A stretch of 43,722 bases of DNA from Pseudorhodobacter antarcticus (GCF_900110135.1 NZ_FOCO01000026.1:1-43722), one strand, 5' to 3'; counted from the stretch's first letter, positions 16,813 through 23,608 are shown. Program-made: numbers and translations. The notes: a model not told the origin generated them from the letters alone.

Positions 16813-17127
16813 ATGAGCACCCGCGCGCAGATTGCTATCCAAATCGGTCCCGACGCTTGGGCCCATGTTTATTGCCATTATGATGGCTACCCCAGCCACA
16901 TGCTGCCTGCACTGGCGCGCTGGACGCCCGAGGACATCCTCGCCGCCAAAGAAATCCGGCAAGTCCGGGCAGACGCCCTCGACTGTTTTGATCCACCGCG
17001 CGCGCCGCAAATCCTGCCACATCCGACCTGCCAGCTGTGCCACCTTTATCTCTGGCAAGACGGTGGCTGGGTGGATGCCACCGACCGCGCCAAGGGACCT
17101 AAAAGCAATATTATTGCACTGAATTGA
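16813..17127 (+). CDS. Small unknown protein, MSTRAQIAIQ type
   Basis: A 104-residue protein. The opening MSTRAQIAIQIG and the segment HVYCHYDGYPSHMLPAL recall a small family of phage and plasmid proteins that begin MSTRAxI and contain a Y/S-DGYP motif; no function is known to me. The ATG at 16813 is chosen over 16807 because the AGGGG at 16801-16805 is then spaced by 7 nt. A Cys/His cluster (HPTCQLCHLYLW) near residue 75 could bind a metal. The last codons coincide with the second GCAAT-N3-ATTGC palindrome. Confidence 0.65.
   Translation: MSTRAQIAIQIGPDAWAHVYCHYDGYPSHMLPALARWTPEDILAAKEIRQVRADALDCFDPPRAPQILPHPTCQLCHLYLWQDGGWVDATDRAKGPKSNIIALN
17105..17117. promoter_or_regulatory. Second GCAAT-N3-ATTGC palindrome
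   Basis: The core GCAATATTATTGC at 17105-17117 matches the core of the 16491-16509 palindrome, with similar flanks and a similar distance (83 nt) to the next start codon at 17200. It lies in the last codons of the preceding gene. A likely operator or regulatory repeat for the cassette. Confidence 0.45.
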
Positions 17128-17199
17128 CTACGATAATCACCCCATCAGAGCGATGATTGTCTCAACAAAACGATACGACTCGCTCAAGGAGCTAACCCT

Positions 17200-17424
17200 A
17201 TGACCCGCCGCGCCACCGACAATTCAAAAGCCCTCAACGCCTTCCTCGCTGCCAAGGTCGAGATCGACACCATGCTCGAACGCCTGAAAGCCCTCAGCGC
17301 AGACCATTTCGACGCCCACCCTGACGAGATCAAGTGGGGCCATGTCGGAACCCTGAACCATTACGCGGGACTGCTGCGCCAGATCAGCGACAGCGCCTTC
17401 TGCGAGGGCGAACACGCAACGTGA
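17200..17424 (+). CDS. Small unknown helical protein of the cassette
   Basis: A 74-residue protein starting MTRRATDNSKALNAFLAAK, apparently mostly helical (EIDTMLERLKALSADHFDAH). I recognise no domain. The start is supported by AAGGAG 8 nt upstream. It is followed by an 8-bp hairpin (17453-17471), so it may form its own small transcription unit with the upstream palindrome as control element. Proteins of this size and style are common in Rhodobacteraceae accessory regions, but I cannot name one. Confidence 0.6.
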   Translation: MTRRATDNSKALNAFLAAKVEIDTMLERLKALSADHFDAHPDEIKWGHVGTLNHYAGLLRQISDSAFCEGEHAT

Positions 17425-17452
17425 TCTTTTGCCCCCGACACAACACAAGGTC

Positions 17453-17471
17453 AGCCCGCCACTGGCGGGCT
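17453..17471 (+). terminator. Hairpin terminator-like after 17200 gene
   Basis: Perfect 8-bp stem AGCCCGCC/GGCGGGCT with loop ACT, 28 nt after the stop at 17424. The following T-run is short (TT), so termination would be weak or the hairpin could act as attenuator for the DUF3489 gene that follows. Confidence 0.5.
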
Positions 17472-17523
17472 TCACCCGGTAGAAGGTGACGCATGTCGCG
17501 TCGCCTGTTAACCGGAGACCGTC

Positions 17524-18039
17524 ATGACCCAAATTCATCTGTCCGATGCCCAATCCGTCATTCTGTCCGCAGCCTGCGCCCGCGAAGACGGGATGGTGTT
17601 CCCCGTCACCGCCAGCCTCAAGGGCGGCGCTGTGGGCAATGTCTGCAAGAGCCTGCTCAAGCGCGGGTTGATCGAGGAGATCGTCGCCGCTGATCCCGAC
17701 ACGGTCTGGCGCCACGATGCGGATCGCGGGCCGATTACATTGCGAACAGCATTGCATGGGTATGTGGTGCTTGGCATCACCAACGCGCCTGCGCCCGAAG
17801 GGATTGCCGCCAATCCCGCATGGGAACCTCTCCGCAGACGCACCGGCAGCAAGCAGGACACATTGATAGCGATGCTTCAGGCCGAGCGGGGTGCAAGCAT
17901 CGATGAAATCGCCACCACCCTTGACTGGCAACATCACACAACGCGTGGCGTAATTTCAGGCGTTTTGAAGAAAAAGCTTGGCCTGAAAATCACCTCCGAG
18001 AAGGTCGACGAGAGAGGGCGGGTGTACCGCTTGTCTTGA
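17524..18039 (+). CDS. DUF3489 domain protein
   Basis: A 171-residue protein. N-terminal half: LSDAQSVILSAACAREDGMV and SLLKRGLIEEI, a winged-helix-like region. C-terminal half (about 108-171): RRTGSKQDTLIAMLQAERGA, then IDEIATTLDWQHHTTRGVIS and GVLKKKLGL, which is the DUF3489 pattern I know from Alphaproteobacteria; the HTH-like layout suggests DNA binding. Its function is not established. It converges with the minus-strand gene at 18065 with 25 nt between the stops. Confidence 0.8.
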   Translation: MTQIHLSDAQSVILSAACAREDGMVFPVTASLKGGAVGNVCKSLLKRGLIEEIVAADPDTVWRHDADRGPITLRTALHGYVVLGITNAPAPEGIAANPAWEPLRRRTGSKQDTLIAMLQAERGASIDEIATTLDWQHHTTRGVISGVLKKKLGLKITSEKVDERGRVYRLS

Positions 18040-18064
18040 CTTGGAAACGTCATGGCGCCGATGT

Positions 18065-18511
18065 CTAGCTTCCGATCTGACGCTGCTCCAATGTCTCGTC
18101 GTCACCATCTGATTTCATGACATTCCCAATCAGGTGCTCCACCATTTCGCTGAAATACCCGGTCAACTCACGGTGTAGGCTTTGGAACTCTGCGGCAATC
18201 GTACGTTCAAATTCGCTTTTGCGCACCCGAACCATAACCGTGGTGCGCCGCTGTCGAGGATAGCGATAAGGCTTTATTTCATGTTTCCGACACAGCGCTA
18301 CAAACAATTTGACCGCCCAGACGTCGGGAAGAGAATATTGCAGCTCAATCTCCGGTTCCGCTGCCGCTTTGCCACCCAAATCCAGCCGGGCTTGCATACG
18401 CTCGAGCGCAGCACCCGCCGCAGCGCGCTCTCCCTCTGTCGCACCACGGGCGAAGAGCGCTTCCAACTTGGCAAGCCGATCGCGTATATCCTGCTGTGGT
18501 ATCGTCATCAT
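18065..18511 (-). CDS. Unknown protein with DUF2786-like N-terminus
   Basis: A 148-residue protein. The first ~45 residues (DRLAKLEALFARGATEGERA, then AALERMQARL) resemble the helical DUF2786 repeat region found next to zinc-metalloprotease-like domains, but no HExxH motif is present. The middle contains WAVKLFVALCRKHEIKPYR and a basic tract (RYPRQRRTTVMVRV). Function unknown. The start ATG at 18511 (with a second ATG at 18508) has a GGGAG upstream. A plausible promoter lies at 18533-18562. Confidence 0.65.
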   Translation of the reverse strand: MMTIPQQDIRDRLAKLEALFARGATEGERAAAGAALERMQARLDLGGKAAAEPEIELQYSLPDVWAVKLFVALCRKHEIKPYRYPRQRRTTVMVRVRKSEFERTIAAEFQSLHRELTGYFSEMVEHLIGNVMKSDGDDETLEQRQIGS

Positions 18512-18532
18512 CGGCTCCCTTATTTACGCGGA

Positions 18533-18562
18533 GCATAAATCACTGAGGTCGTTTTAGGTCAA
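18533..18562 (-). promoter_or_regulatory. Candidate promoter for the 18065-18511 gene
   Basis: On the minus strand TTGACC (18562-18557) is followed after 18 bp by TTATGC (18538-18533), about 22 nt before the start codon. The -35 matches the consensus in 5 of 6 bases, the -10 is weak. It fits a 119-nt gap between this gene and the preceding minus-strand gene. Confidence 0.35.
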
Positions 18563-18630
18563 CCCGCAGAACGGCCAAACCGGACAACTCCCGTTGGAGC
18601 AACCTGACTGTCCTGCCCAGCGACAGATTG

Positions 18631-18999
18631 TCATTGCTGGGCCAATACCGCCCGGATTGCAGCGAGGCTGATGCCAAACTGCTTTGACAGCACGGATGGT
18701 TTGACCCCTGCCTCAATCGATGACCGCACCAGGCTGACCTGAGATCGTGTCAGATCATGGGCCGTACTATCGACCTTACCTATCCGCCGCTTATCAGGGG
18801 CCACCGGGTCTGCTTTCTGAGGTAGGTTCCGGCGCATCATTTCTTGGAGCACAGCATCCCGAAGCTTTTCCAAATCATCATCTGACGCGTATTGAAGTGA
18901 CAGGCCGAGGTTACTCGGCAAAAGCCGACGAGGCTCGTCCGCTACCACGATCGGCCTCGCAGGGTTCAGTTTTTTCGCTGGCTCATCAGATGCTGTCAT
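18631..18999 (-). CDS. Small unknown protein with C-terminal HTH-like segment
   Basis: A 122-residue protein starting MTASDEPAKKLNPARPIVVA. The C-terminal third (LTRSQVSLVRSSIEAGVKPS then LSKQFGISLAAIRAVLAQ) has the spacing of a helix-turn-helix of the resolvase/Trp-repressor style, so DNA binding is likely. The first 60 residues look unstructured. The start at 18999 overlaps the upstream DUF7220-like gene by 14 nt. It may regulate the late transition or the methyltransferase operon of which it is the last gene. Confidence 0.65.
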   Translation of the reverse strand: MTASDEPAKKLNPARPIVVADEPRRLLPSNLGLSLQYASDDDLEKLRDAVLQEMMRRNLPQKADPVAPDKRRIGKVDSTAHDLTRSQVSLVRSSIEAGVKPSVLSKQFGISLAAIRAVLAQQ

Positions 19000-19237
19000 C
19001 CTTTGAATTATGCCGCGTAACGCCAACCACCGCAATTGTGTCAAACAGCCGCCGCAGTGCATAAGATCTGGCCAAGGATATGATCACAAAGATCAGTCCT
19101 ATCACCAGATGTTCATGCAGCGTGACCTCAATACTAAACCAAGGAAACACCAGCAGCTGGGTGGCGATCGCCAGCACATAACCGACCACGACATTCGTTG
19201 CGGCCTCAACCAGCGACATGGTCCGCGACTGTTTCAC
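18986..19237 (-). CDS. Small membrane protein, DUF7220-like
   Basis: An 83-residue protein with two hydrophobic segments (about 14-35 and 43-58). The sequence MSLVEAATNVVVGYVLAIAT followed by ARSYALRRLFD near the end matches what I know as the DUF7220 family of phage and prophage membrane proteins. Function unknown. The start is a GTG at 19237 whose last two bases belong to the TGA stop of the overlapping WPTP open frame (GTGA, 4-nt overlap), while the methyltransferase frame ends 9 nt earlier. An ATG at residue 7 (19219) is an alternative start. Confidence 0.75.
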   Translation of the reverse strand: MKQSRTMSLVEAATNVVVGYVLAIATQLLVFPWFSIEVTLHEHLVIGLIFVIISLARSYALRRLFDTIAVVGVTRHNSKDDSI

Positions 19238-20424
19238 CCCGCCACCTCATCCATCGGCCAGCAGTTCAGCTGCCAGAGCTCGCAGCGCATGCGCTGCAAC
19301 CAAGGGGACCACACCGTTGCCACAGAGGCGAAGCCGGTCCACCCGGTGGGCCAGCCCATCAGCGCCTCGACGAACAGCGGGTTCAAGGTCCGGCGCACAT
19401 CGGAGGTATCGCTCCCAGCCACCTTCATCACCAGGACCTGGCGGCCAAGCAGGCCGTTGACCGGCGTGTTCGCCAATGTCGTCGCCCCGTCCTTGTGGTC
19501 GCGCGCCGTCGGCGTCATCCACATACGGCTGGCGTGGGTCAGATCGGCCGTCCGGCGGTTGCCCGCGCTCGGCTTGCAGCCGTCGTTCGCCATAGGCGTC
19601 GGCCAGTCGCGCGCCATCTGGTCCAGACCCTTCTCGTCGCGCCTCTCGCCACCCCGGCTGCGGAAACTGTCGGTCTGCGGCGTCGGCCACATCGCGGCGC
19701 TCGTTGCCAGGTTCATCCCGTGTTTGCCCGCTTCCTGTGATGGCGTTGGTTTCGTCTGCCGGTTCTCGTTTGCACTCGCCCTCGGCGTCGGCCACAGCCG
19801 CATCATTTCCGTCCGGTTCCCGCCACTCGACCGGATCCCAGAGCAGGCGCGCGGGGTCGGCCAGCGCGTCACCCTCGCGGATAGCGAGGATGAACAGCCG
19901 CTCGCGCCGATGGGGCGCACCGACTTCCGCCGCCGTAAAGAGGCCTGCCGCAAGGCGGTAGCCCATGCTGACCAGTCCGCTGGCGACTTCGGGGAAGCCG
20001 AGGCGGAGATGATGTGCGACATTCTCAAGGAAGACGAAGGGCGGTTTGATCTCACCGATGATGCGGGCGACATGTGGCCAGAGATGGCGTGGGTCATCTG
20101 CGCCAAGCCGTTTGCCTGCGATCGAAAATGGCTGGCATGGATATCCTGCACTGAGGATATCCACAGCGCCGCGCCACGGTCGGCCGTCGAAGGTTCCAAC
20201 GTCGTCCCAGACAACAGCCTGATCCAAGGCCGCGTCTTCCATCCGCGCCACGAGAGTGGCTGCAGCAAAGGTTTCCCGCTCGACATAGCCCACAGTTCGA
20301 TATCCGGGGATGGCGATGGTGAGCCCGAGGTCGAGACCGCTTGCGCCGGAACAGAGAGACAGGCCGAAGAGGCATGCGTCTGCGGTTCCAGCAACGCGGC
20401 CAGAGGGATGTACAGCCAGGTCAT
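19234..20424 (-). CDS. Overlapping +1-frame ORF with WPTP repeats (unproven)
   Basis: A 396-codon open frame that covers almost the whole cytosine methyltransferase gene in the +1 frame. Its ATG lies 4 nt after the methyltransferase ATG (ATGAATG). Residues 1-180 look like an ordinary shadow, but the second half carries repeats: WPTP at 188-191, 211-214, 246-249, 274-277, a related MWMTPTARD at 301-309, and LNPLFVEALMGWPTGWTGF at 347-365. I recall WPTP-type repeats and a closing LMGxPxGWT motif in stand-alone phage proteins. The stop TGA overlaps the GTG start of the next gene (GTGA), which favours translation. The alternative is that it is a by-product of the methyltransferase recognition-domain repeats (LADAxGxR reads as WPTPxA in the +1 frame). 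Confidence 0.4.
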   Translation of the reverse strand: MTWLYIPLAALLEPQTHASSACLSVPAQAVSTSGSPSPSPDIELWAMSSGKPLLQPLSWRGWKTRPWIRLLSGTTLEPSTADRGAALWISSVQDIHASHFRSQANGLAQMTHAISGHMSPASSVRSNRPSSSLRMSHIISASASPKSPADWSAWATALRQASLRRRKSVRPIGASGCSSSLSARVTRWPTPRACSGIRSSGGNRTEMMRLWPTPRASANENRQTKPTPSQEAGKHGMNLATSAAMWPTPQTDSFRSRGGERRDEKGLDQMARDWPTPMANDGCKPSAGNRRTADLTHASRMWMTPTARDHKDGATTLANTPVNGLLGRQVLVMKVAGSDTSDVRRTLNPLFVEALMGWPTGWTGFASVATVWSPWLQRMRCELWQLNCWPMDEVAG

Positions 20425-20428
20425 TCAT
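19247..20428 (-). CDS. DNA cytosine-5 methyltransferase
   Basis: A 393-residue C5 methyltransferase that would methylate cytosine in phage DNA. Motifs in order: SAM-binding LCSGASGLDLGL at 25-36, catalytic GYPCQPFS (Cys98), FLENVAHHL around 133-141 (motif VI), APHRRERLF at 171-179 (motif VIII), a variable target-recognition region at about 185-350 with repeated LADAxGxR-type units, and the closing RLRLCGNGVVP (motif X). No restriction enzyme gene is adjacent, so it is an orphan enzyme, probably protecting phage DNA. It starts 3 nt after the stop of the upstream methyltransferase gene. The nearest GAGG is only 1 nt from this ATG but 5 nt from the ATG of the overlapping frame. Confidence 0.92.
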   Translation of the reverse strand: MNDLAVHPSGRVAGTADACLFGLSLCSGASGLDLGLTIAIPGYRTVGYVERETFAAATLVARMEDAALDQAVVWDDVGTFDGRPWRGAVDILSAGYPCQPFSIAGKRLGADDPRHLWPHVARIIGEIKPPFVFLENVAHHLRLGFPEVASGLVSMGYRLAAGLFTAAEVGAPHRRERLFILAIREGDALADPARLLWDPVEWREPDGNDAAVADAEGECKREPADETNAITGSGQTRDEPGNERRDVADAADRQFPQPGWREARREGSGPDGARLADAYGERRLQAERGQPPDGRSDPRQPYVDDADGARPQGRGDDIGEHAGQRPAWPPGPGDEGGWERYLRCAPDLEPAVRRGADGLAHRVDRLRLCGNGVVPLVAAHALRALAAELLADG

Positions 20429-20431
20429 GCC

Positions 20432-21685
20432 TCAATCGTCTTTGTTCTTGATTTTGTTGAAGGTCTTGTCCGAGCCGGACAGAACGGCGTTCTGGCCCGT
20501 AAATGCCTGCCACCGCTTCACGGCGACATCGACATAGGCTGGGTTTAATTCGATCCCAAAGCACACTCGCCCGGTCGTTTCCGCCGCGATCAGCGTCGTG
20601 CCCGATCCCATGAAGGGCTCGTAGACGGCTTGCCCGGGGCTCGAGTTGTTCAGGATGGGCCGGCGCATACATTCGACCGGCTTTTGCGTCCCATGAACAG
20701 TTTCTGCATCCTGATCCTTGTTTGCGATCTGCCAGAGCGTCGTCTGCTTGCGGTCGCCCGCCCAGTGGCCCTTGCCGGTCTTTTTCACGGCATAGAGGCA
20801 CGGCTCGTGCTGCCAGTGATAATCGCCGCGGCTTAGCACCAGACGGTCTTTTGCCCAGATGATTTGCGAGCGGATGTTAAAGCCTGAGGCAATCAGGCTG
20901 TCGGCGACCGTGGTCGCGTGCAGTGCTCCGTGCCAGACATAGGCGACATCGCCTGGGAACAGCGCCCAGGCCTCGCGCCAGTCAGCGCGGTCATCATTCA
21001 GCACCTTTCCGGTACGCTTGGTCGCAGCGGCACCTGCCTTGTTCCGCCAGCCAGGATCGTATTCGACGCCGTAAGGCGGATCGGTGACCATCAACAGGGG
21101 CTGCACATTGCCCAGCAGGCGTTCCACATCAGTGGCCACTGTCGCATCACCGCAGAGAAGCCGATGCTTGCCAAGCACCCAGAGATCACCGGACCGGCTA
21201 ATCGGGGTTTCAGGCACCTCTGGAACGTCGTCTTCGCCGTCACGGGATGCGGCTTCGGGATCACCCCCACCCGCCAACAAGGCTTCAAGTTCATCATCCT
21301 CAAACCCGATAAGCGACAGGTCGTAATCTTCAGCCAGCAGATCGTTCAACTCAGCCGACAGCAGCGCCTCGTCCCATGCGCCGAGTTCGGTCAATTTATT
21401 ATCCGCAATGCGGTAGGCGCGCCGCTGGGCCTCGGTCAGATGCCCCAAAACGATCACCGGCGCTTCGGTCAGCCCGAGTTGCGTTGCCGCCAGCACCCGA
21501 CCATGGCCCGCTATCAACTCGCCGTCTTCCGCGACCAGGCACGGCACCGTCCAGCCAAACTCCGCCATGCTGGCGGCAATCTTGGCAACCTGATCCGCGC
21601 CATGCGTTTTGGCATTACGGGCATAGGGCTGCAAGCGCACGAGCGGCCATTGCTCGATGCGCTCCGGGGCGAAGCTGAGGGTCAT
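20432..21685 (-). CDS. ParB-domain DNA methyltransferase (N4/N6 type)
   Basis: A 417-residue fusion. Residues 5-100 form a ParB/sulfiredoxin-like domain (LQPYARNAKTHGADQVAKIA, then ELIAGHGRVLAATQ, with the GHGR box). Residues 165-400 are an amino-methyltransferase: DPPYGVEYD with DPPY at 202-205 before FMGSGTT at 358-364, i.e. a beta-class order for N6-adenine or N4-cytosine. Such fusions are common in phages; the ParB part may give DNA contact or NTP binding. Combined with the downstream cytosine enzyme it suggests DNA masking against restriction. The start ATG at 21685 follows AGGA. Upstream lies a 634-bp gap rich in TGGAYYCC repeats. Confidence 0.93.
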   Translation of the reverse strand: MTLSFAPERIEQWPLVRLQPYARNAKTHGADQVAKIAASMAEFGWTVPCLVAEDGELIAGHGRVLAATQLGLTEAPVIVLGHLTEAQRRAYRIADNKLTELGAWDEALLSAELNDLLAEDYDLSLIGFEDDELEALLAGGGDPEAASRDGEDDVPEVPETPISRSGDLWVLGKHRLLCGDATVATDVERLLGNVQPLLMVTDPPYGVEYDPGWRNKAGAAATKRTGKVLNDDRADWREAWALFPGDVAYVWHGALHATTVADSLIASGFNIRSQIIWAKDRLVLSRGDYHWQHEPCLYAVKKTGKGHWAGDRKQTTLWQIANKDQDAETVHGTQKPVECMRRPILNNSSPGQAVYEPFMGSGTTLIAAETTGRVCFGIELNPAYVDVAVKRWQAFTGQNAVLSGSDKTFNKIKNKDD

Positions 21686-21888
21686 GAAAAAATCCTATTT
21701 TTTATTCGCTTGCACAGAATCACAAAACCGTGATGTCTTTGCCCATCGTTCTGGAAGCCCAAGCTCAGAATGGTGAGGGAGATCCAGCTTCGCCTGTGAG
21801 CAGGCAAAGCTTGGACCTATCCGCTCTTCGCAGAGCGAGTTTGGCGGCGTGTTTGGGAGGAGACGCCGCCGAACTGAGCCCTGCTGGC

Positions 21889-22188
21889 TGGACTCCTCCA
21901 AGTCGGAATCCACTGGCTTCAAGCTGGATTCCGGAGTCCAGGGCATCAACCCCGGAGTCCACCAGACAAGTGTCTGTTTTATTGTGCTATTTCAGGGTTT
22001 TCAGGTGGACTTCACGAGGGGTGGACTCCCAAAAAAATCGCCCTGACGCTAGCGATATGCCGCTCTGCGCCCCCCCGTATACCGTTCTGGCACGAAGGGA
22101 CCCGCAAAACTACGCTGCGACCCTAGCTCGGCTTGCTGGACCCCGAACTGGACCCCGGTTCGGACTCTGGGGTCCACCACGGTATCCA
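21889..22188. repeat. Cluster of TGGAYYCC / GGRRTCCA repeats
   Basis: About eleven copies of an 8-bp element, TGGACTCC or close variants in both orientations, within 300 bp. Clear copies: 21889-21896, 21905-21912 (reverse), 21925-21932 followed at once by the reverse copy 21933-21940, 21954-21961 (reverse), 22006-22013, 22022-22029, 22137-22144, 22149-22156, 22169-22176 (reverse) and a looser one at 22181-22188. Back-to-back inverted pairs make larger palindromes. Such density upstream of an operon suggests a binding array for a regulator or initiator. Confidence 0.6.
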
Positions 22189-22280
22189 CCCGAAGATCGT
22201 TTGCACGGGCAGTCTTCTACACGCGCCTCTCCCGAGTATATCCAATTCATACCCTCGGGAGCCGGTTTATGTCCATTCGA

Positions 22281-22301
22281 AAAGTGTCCGGCGGACACTT
22301 T
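22281..22301 (-). terminator. Perfect 9-bp hairpin after the DUF6362-like gene
   Basis: Inverted repeat with arms AAAGTGTCC (22281-22289) and GGACACTTT (22293-22301) and a 3-nt loop, 19 nt beyond the DUF6362-like stop. On the minus strand the stem ends in TTTT, fitting a weak rho-independent terminator of the early operon. It could instead be an operator. Confidence 0.5.
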
Positions 22302-22319
22302 CCTATCCCGCACGATCCC

Positions 22320-22748
22320 CTACGCCGCACCTGCCAGTTTGATTACCTTCTGCTTCGACAGGTTGCGATTGAACCGACGGTTGTTAAGGCGCAGCGCAAT
22401 CACGGACAGCCCAAAAAGCCAGTGCTGATTGGCAGCGGATCGCTGCAAACCCACTGTCCAGCAGATCTCCTTCCACCGCGTTCCATAGGCACGCAGCCAG
22501 ATGATCTTGCCGTCGACCGGGTCAAGGCCCACCGTCCAGGTCAGCGTCTCCTCCATTCGGCTGATGGCTTTGGGCGATGGCAGGACGCGCATGAGCTTGG
22601 GTTCCTGTTCGACCTTGTCCGCAAAGCTGTAGGCGAACTCGGGCCAGGTGCTGAAGTAACCCGACAGGCGTGGCTCGGGCAGGCGCTTGAGAACCCATGC
22701 GGCTTCGGCCAGCCGGGCTTCGACGATGCTTGGGGTCCAGTCAGCCAT
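22320..22748 (-). CDS. DUF6362-like phage protein
   Basis: A 142-residue protein starting MADWTPSIVEARLAEAAWVL. The segment RLPEPRLSGYFSTWPEFAY and the later WTVGLDPVDGKIIWLRA and WKEICWTVGLQRSAANQHW are the features I associate with DUF6362; the C-terminal half looks like a winged or homeodomain-like HTH (W-K-x-I-x-x-x-x-G-x-x-R-x-x), so DNA binding, perhaps late gene control, is plausible. It overlaps the upstream small gene by 8 nt (ATGGCTGA). It is the last gene of the early operon and is followed by a hairpin. Confidence 0.7.
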   Translation of the reverse strand: MADWTPSIVEARLAEAAWVLKRLPEPRLSGYFSTWPEFAYSFADKVEQEPKLMRVLPSPKAISRMEETLTWTVGLDPVDGKIIWLRAYGTRWKEICWTVGLQRSAANQHWLFGLSVIALRLNNRRFNRNLSKQKVIKLAGAA

Positions 22749-22950
22749 GGCGCACCCCCTGCCCTTCGGGCCGCTTGCCATAGAGTTTTTCGCCAAGCTG
22801 GCGAATGAGCTCTCGCTCAGGCCAGGTCAGCCGGTCATCGTCGATGGCGACAGCCAGCAATCCCTGTTCCTTCCAGCCCTCTCGCTTGACCTCGTCAGGC
22901 TGGCGGCGGTGCCCGCCGTAGCCCTTGGGCGTGAAGCGCATGCCGGTCAT
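22741..22950 (-). CDS. Small unknown basic protein
   Basis: A 69-residue protein starting MTGMRFTPKGYGGHRRQPDE. The start at 22950 overlaps the RuvC-like stop by 4 nt (ATGA), and the end overlaps the DUF6362-like start, so it is firmly inside the operon. Residues 30-55 (LAVAIDDDRLTWPERELIRQ) contain a helical segment. I do not recognise a family. Basic and short, possibly a nucleic-acid-binding accessory protein of the replication module. Confidence 0.65.
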   Translation of the reverse strand: MTGMRFTPKGYGGHRRQPDEVKREGWKEQGLLAVAIDDDRLTWPERELIRQLGEKLYGKRPEGQGVRHG

Positions 22951-23483
22951 CGCGCACCTCCGTGGGTTTCCAGTGCCCACAGCAGGATGGCGATGGCATC
23001 AGCCTCGTTGTCGTCGGCCGGGCTGAAGCCCCGCGAACGGGCCGATGCGATCATGGCCAACTTGTCGGCATTGCCACGGCCAGTGGCATGTTTTTTGATC
23101 GTGCCCACAGGCACGCCCTGATAAGGCACGCCCCGCAGCTCGGCCCATGAGGTCAGGGTCGCCATCAGGCCGCCGTAGACGTGGGCTGCGTCAGTGCCGG
23201 TGTGGCGCCGGACCTCTTCGAACCAGATTGACCCTATCGGTCCAGACAGGCGGTCCAGCTCACCCAGCCAGTTGGTGAAGCGCAGGTAGCGCATGCCGCC
23301 ACCGTCGAAGCGGCCGGGCCGGAAGCTGACGGTCCCGCTGGTGATCAGCCCGTCATAGCCGCGCAGAGCCCAGCCGGTTGTGGTGCCGAGGTCGAGGGCA
23401 AGGATTGTACGGGCCGTTTGCGGCGGCAGTGGCGATTCAGGTCTTGCGCCTCGGATCGTGGCGCGTTGAGGTAGGTCAGCCAT
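22947..23483 (-). CDS. RuvC-like Holliday junction resolvase
   Basis: A 178-residue RNase H-fold nuclease. Catalytic residues are visible: ILALDLGTTTGWAL with Asp31, IWFEEVRRHTG with Glu89/Glu90, and SPADDNEADAIAIL with Asp158 and Asp162. It resolves branched DNA during phage replication/recombination and debranches DNA for packaging. The start ATG at 23483 is chosen because the family fold begins shortly after; the much longer frame upstream runs through the iteron region and is not plausible. It ends with a 4-nt overlap with the next gene. Confidence 0.87.
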   Translation of the reverse strand: MADLPQRATIRGARPESPLPPQTARTILALDLGTTTGWALRGYDGLITSGTVSFRPGRFDGGGMRYLRFTNWLGELDRLSGPIGSIWFEEVRRHTGTDAAHVYGGLMATLTSWAELRGVPYQGVPVGTIKKHATGRGNADKLAMIASARSRGFSPADDNEADAIAILLWALETHGGAR

Positions 23484-23608
23484 GGGCGGTTTCCTTTTTG
23501 GGTGGATTGCTCGGGTGGAAGACGACGGCGGTTGATGCTTGGCGGTACTGGCCGCCGTCGTCGGATTTGGGTTCGGTCCAAGACTTGGGTCCCAGAACGA
23601 TGCCCAGG

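Larger units (their letters stand above)
21686..22319. other. 634-bp intergenic region upstream of methyltransferases
   Basis: No convincing gene is seen; the open frames found here are short and lack family features. It contains the repeat cluster 21889-22188 and a hairpin at 22281-22301. The region just upstream of 21685 is AT-rich (AATAAAAAATAGGATTTTTT on the minus strand) and should hold the promoter of the methyltransferase operon. Confidence 0.6.

Noticed and set aside
19010-20548. A 512-codon plus-strand open frame antisense to the methyltransferase
   Set aside because: No family features, unusual composition, and it runs against two minus-strand genes. It is what GC-rich coding DNA produces in a complementary frame.
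22110-22313. Small minus-strand ORF in the repeat-rich intergenic region
   Set aside because: No ribosome-binding site or family pattern, and it spans a hairpin.
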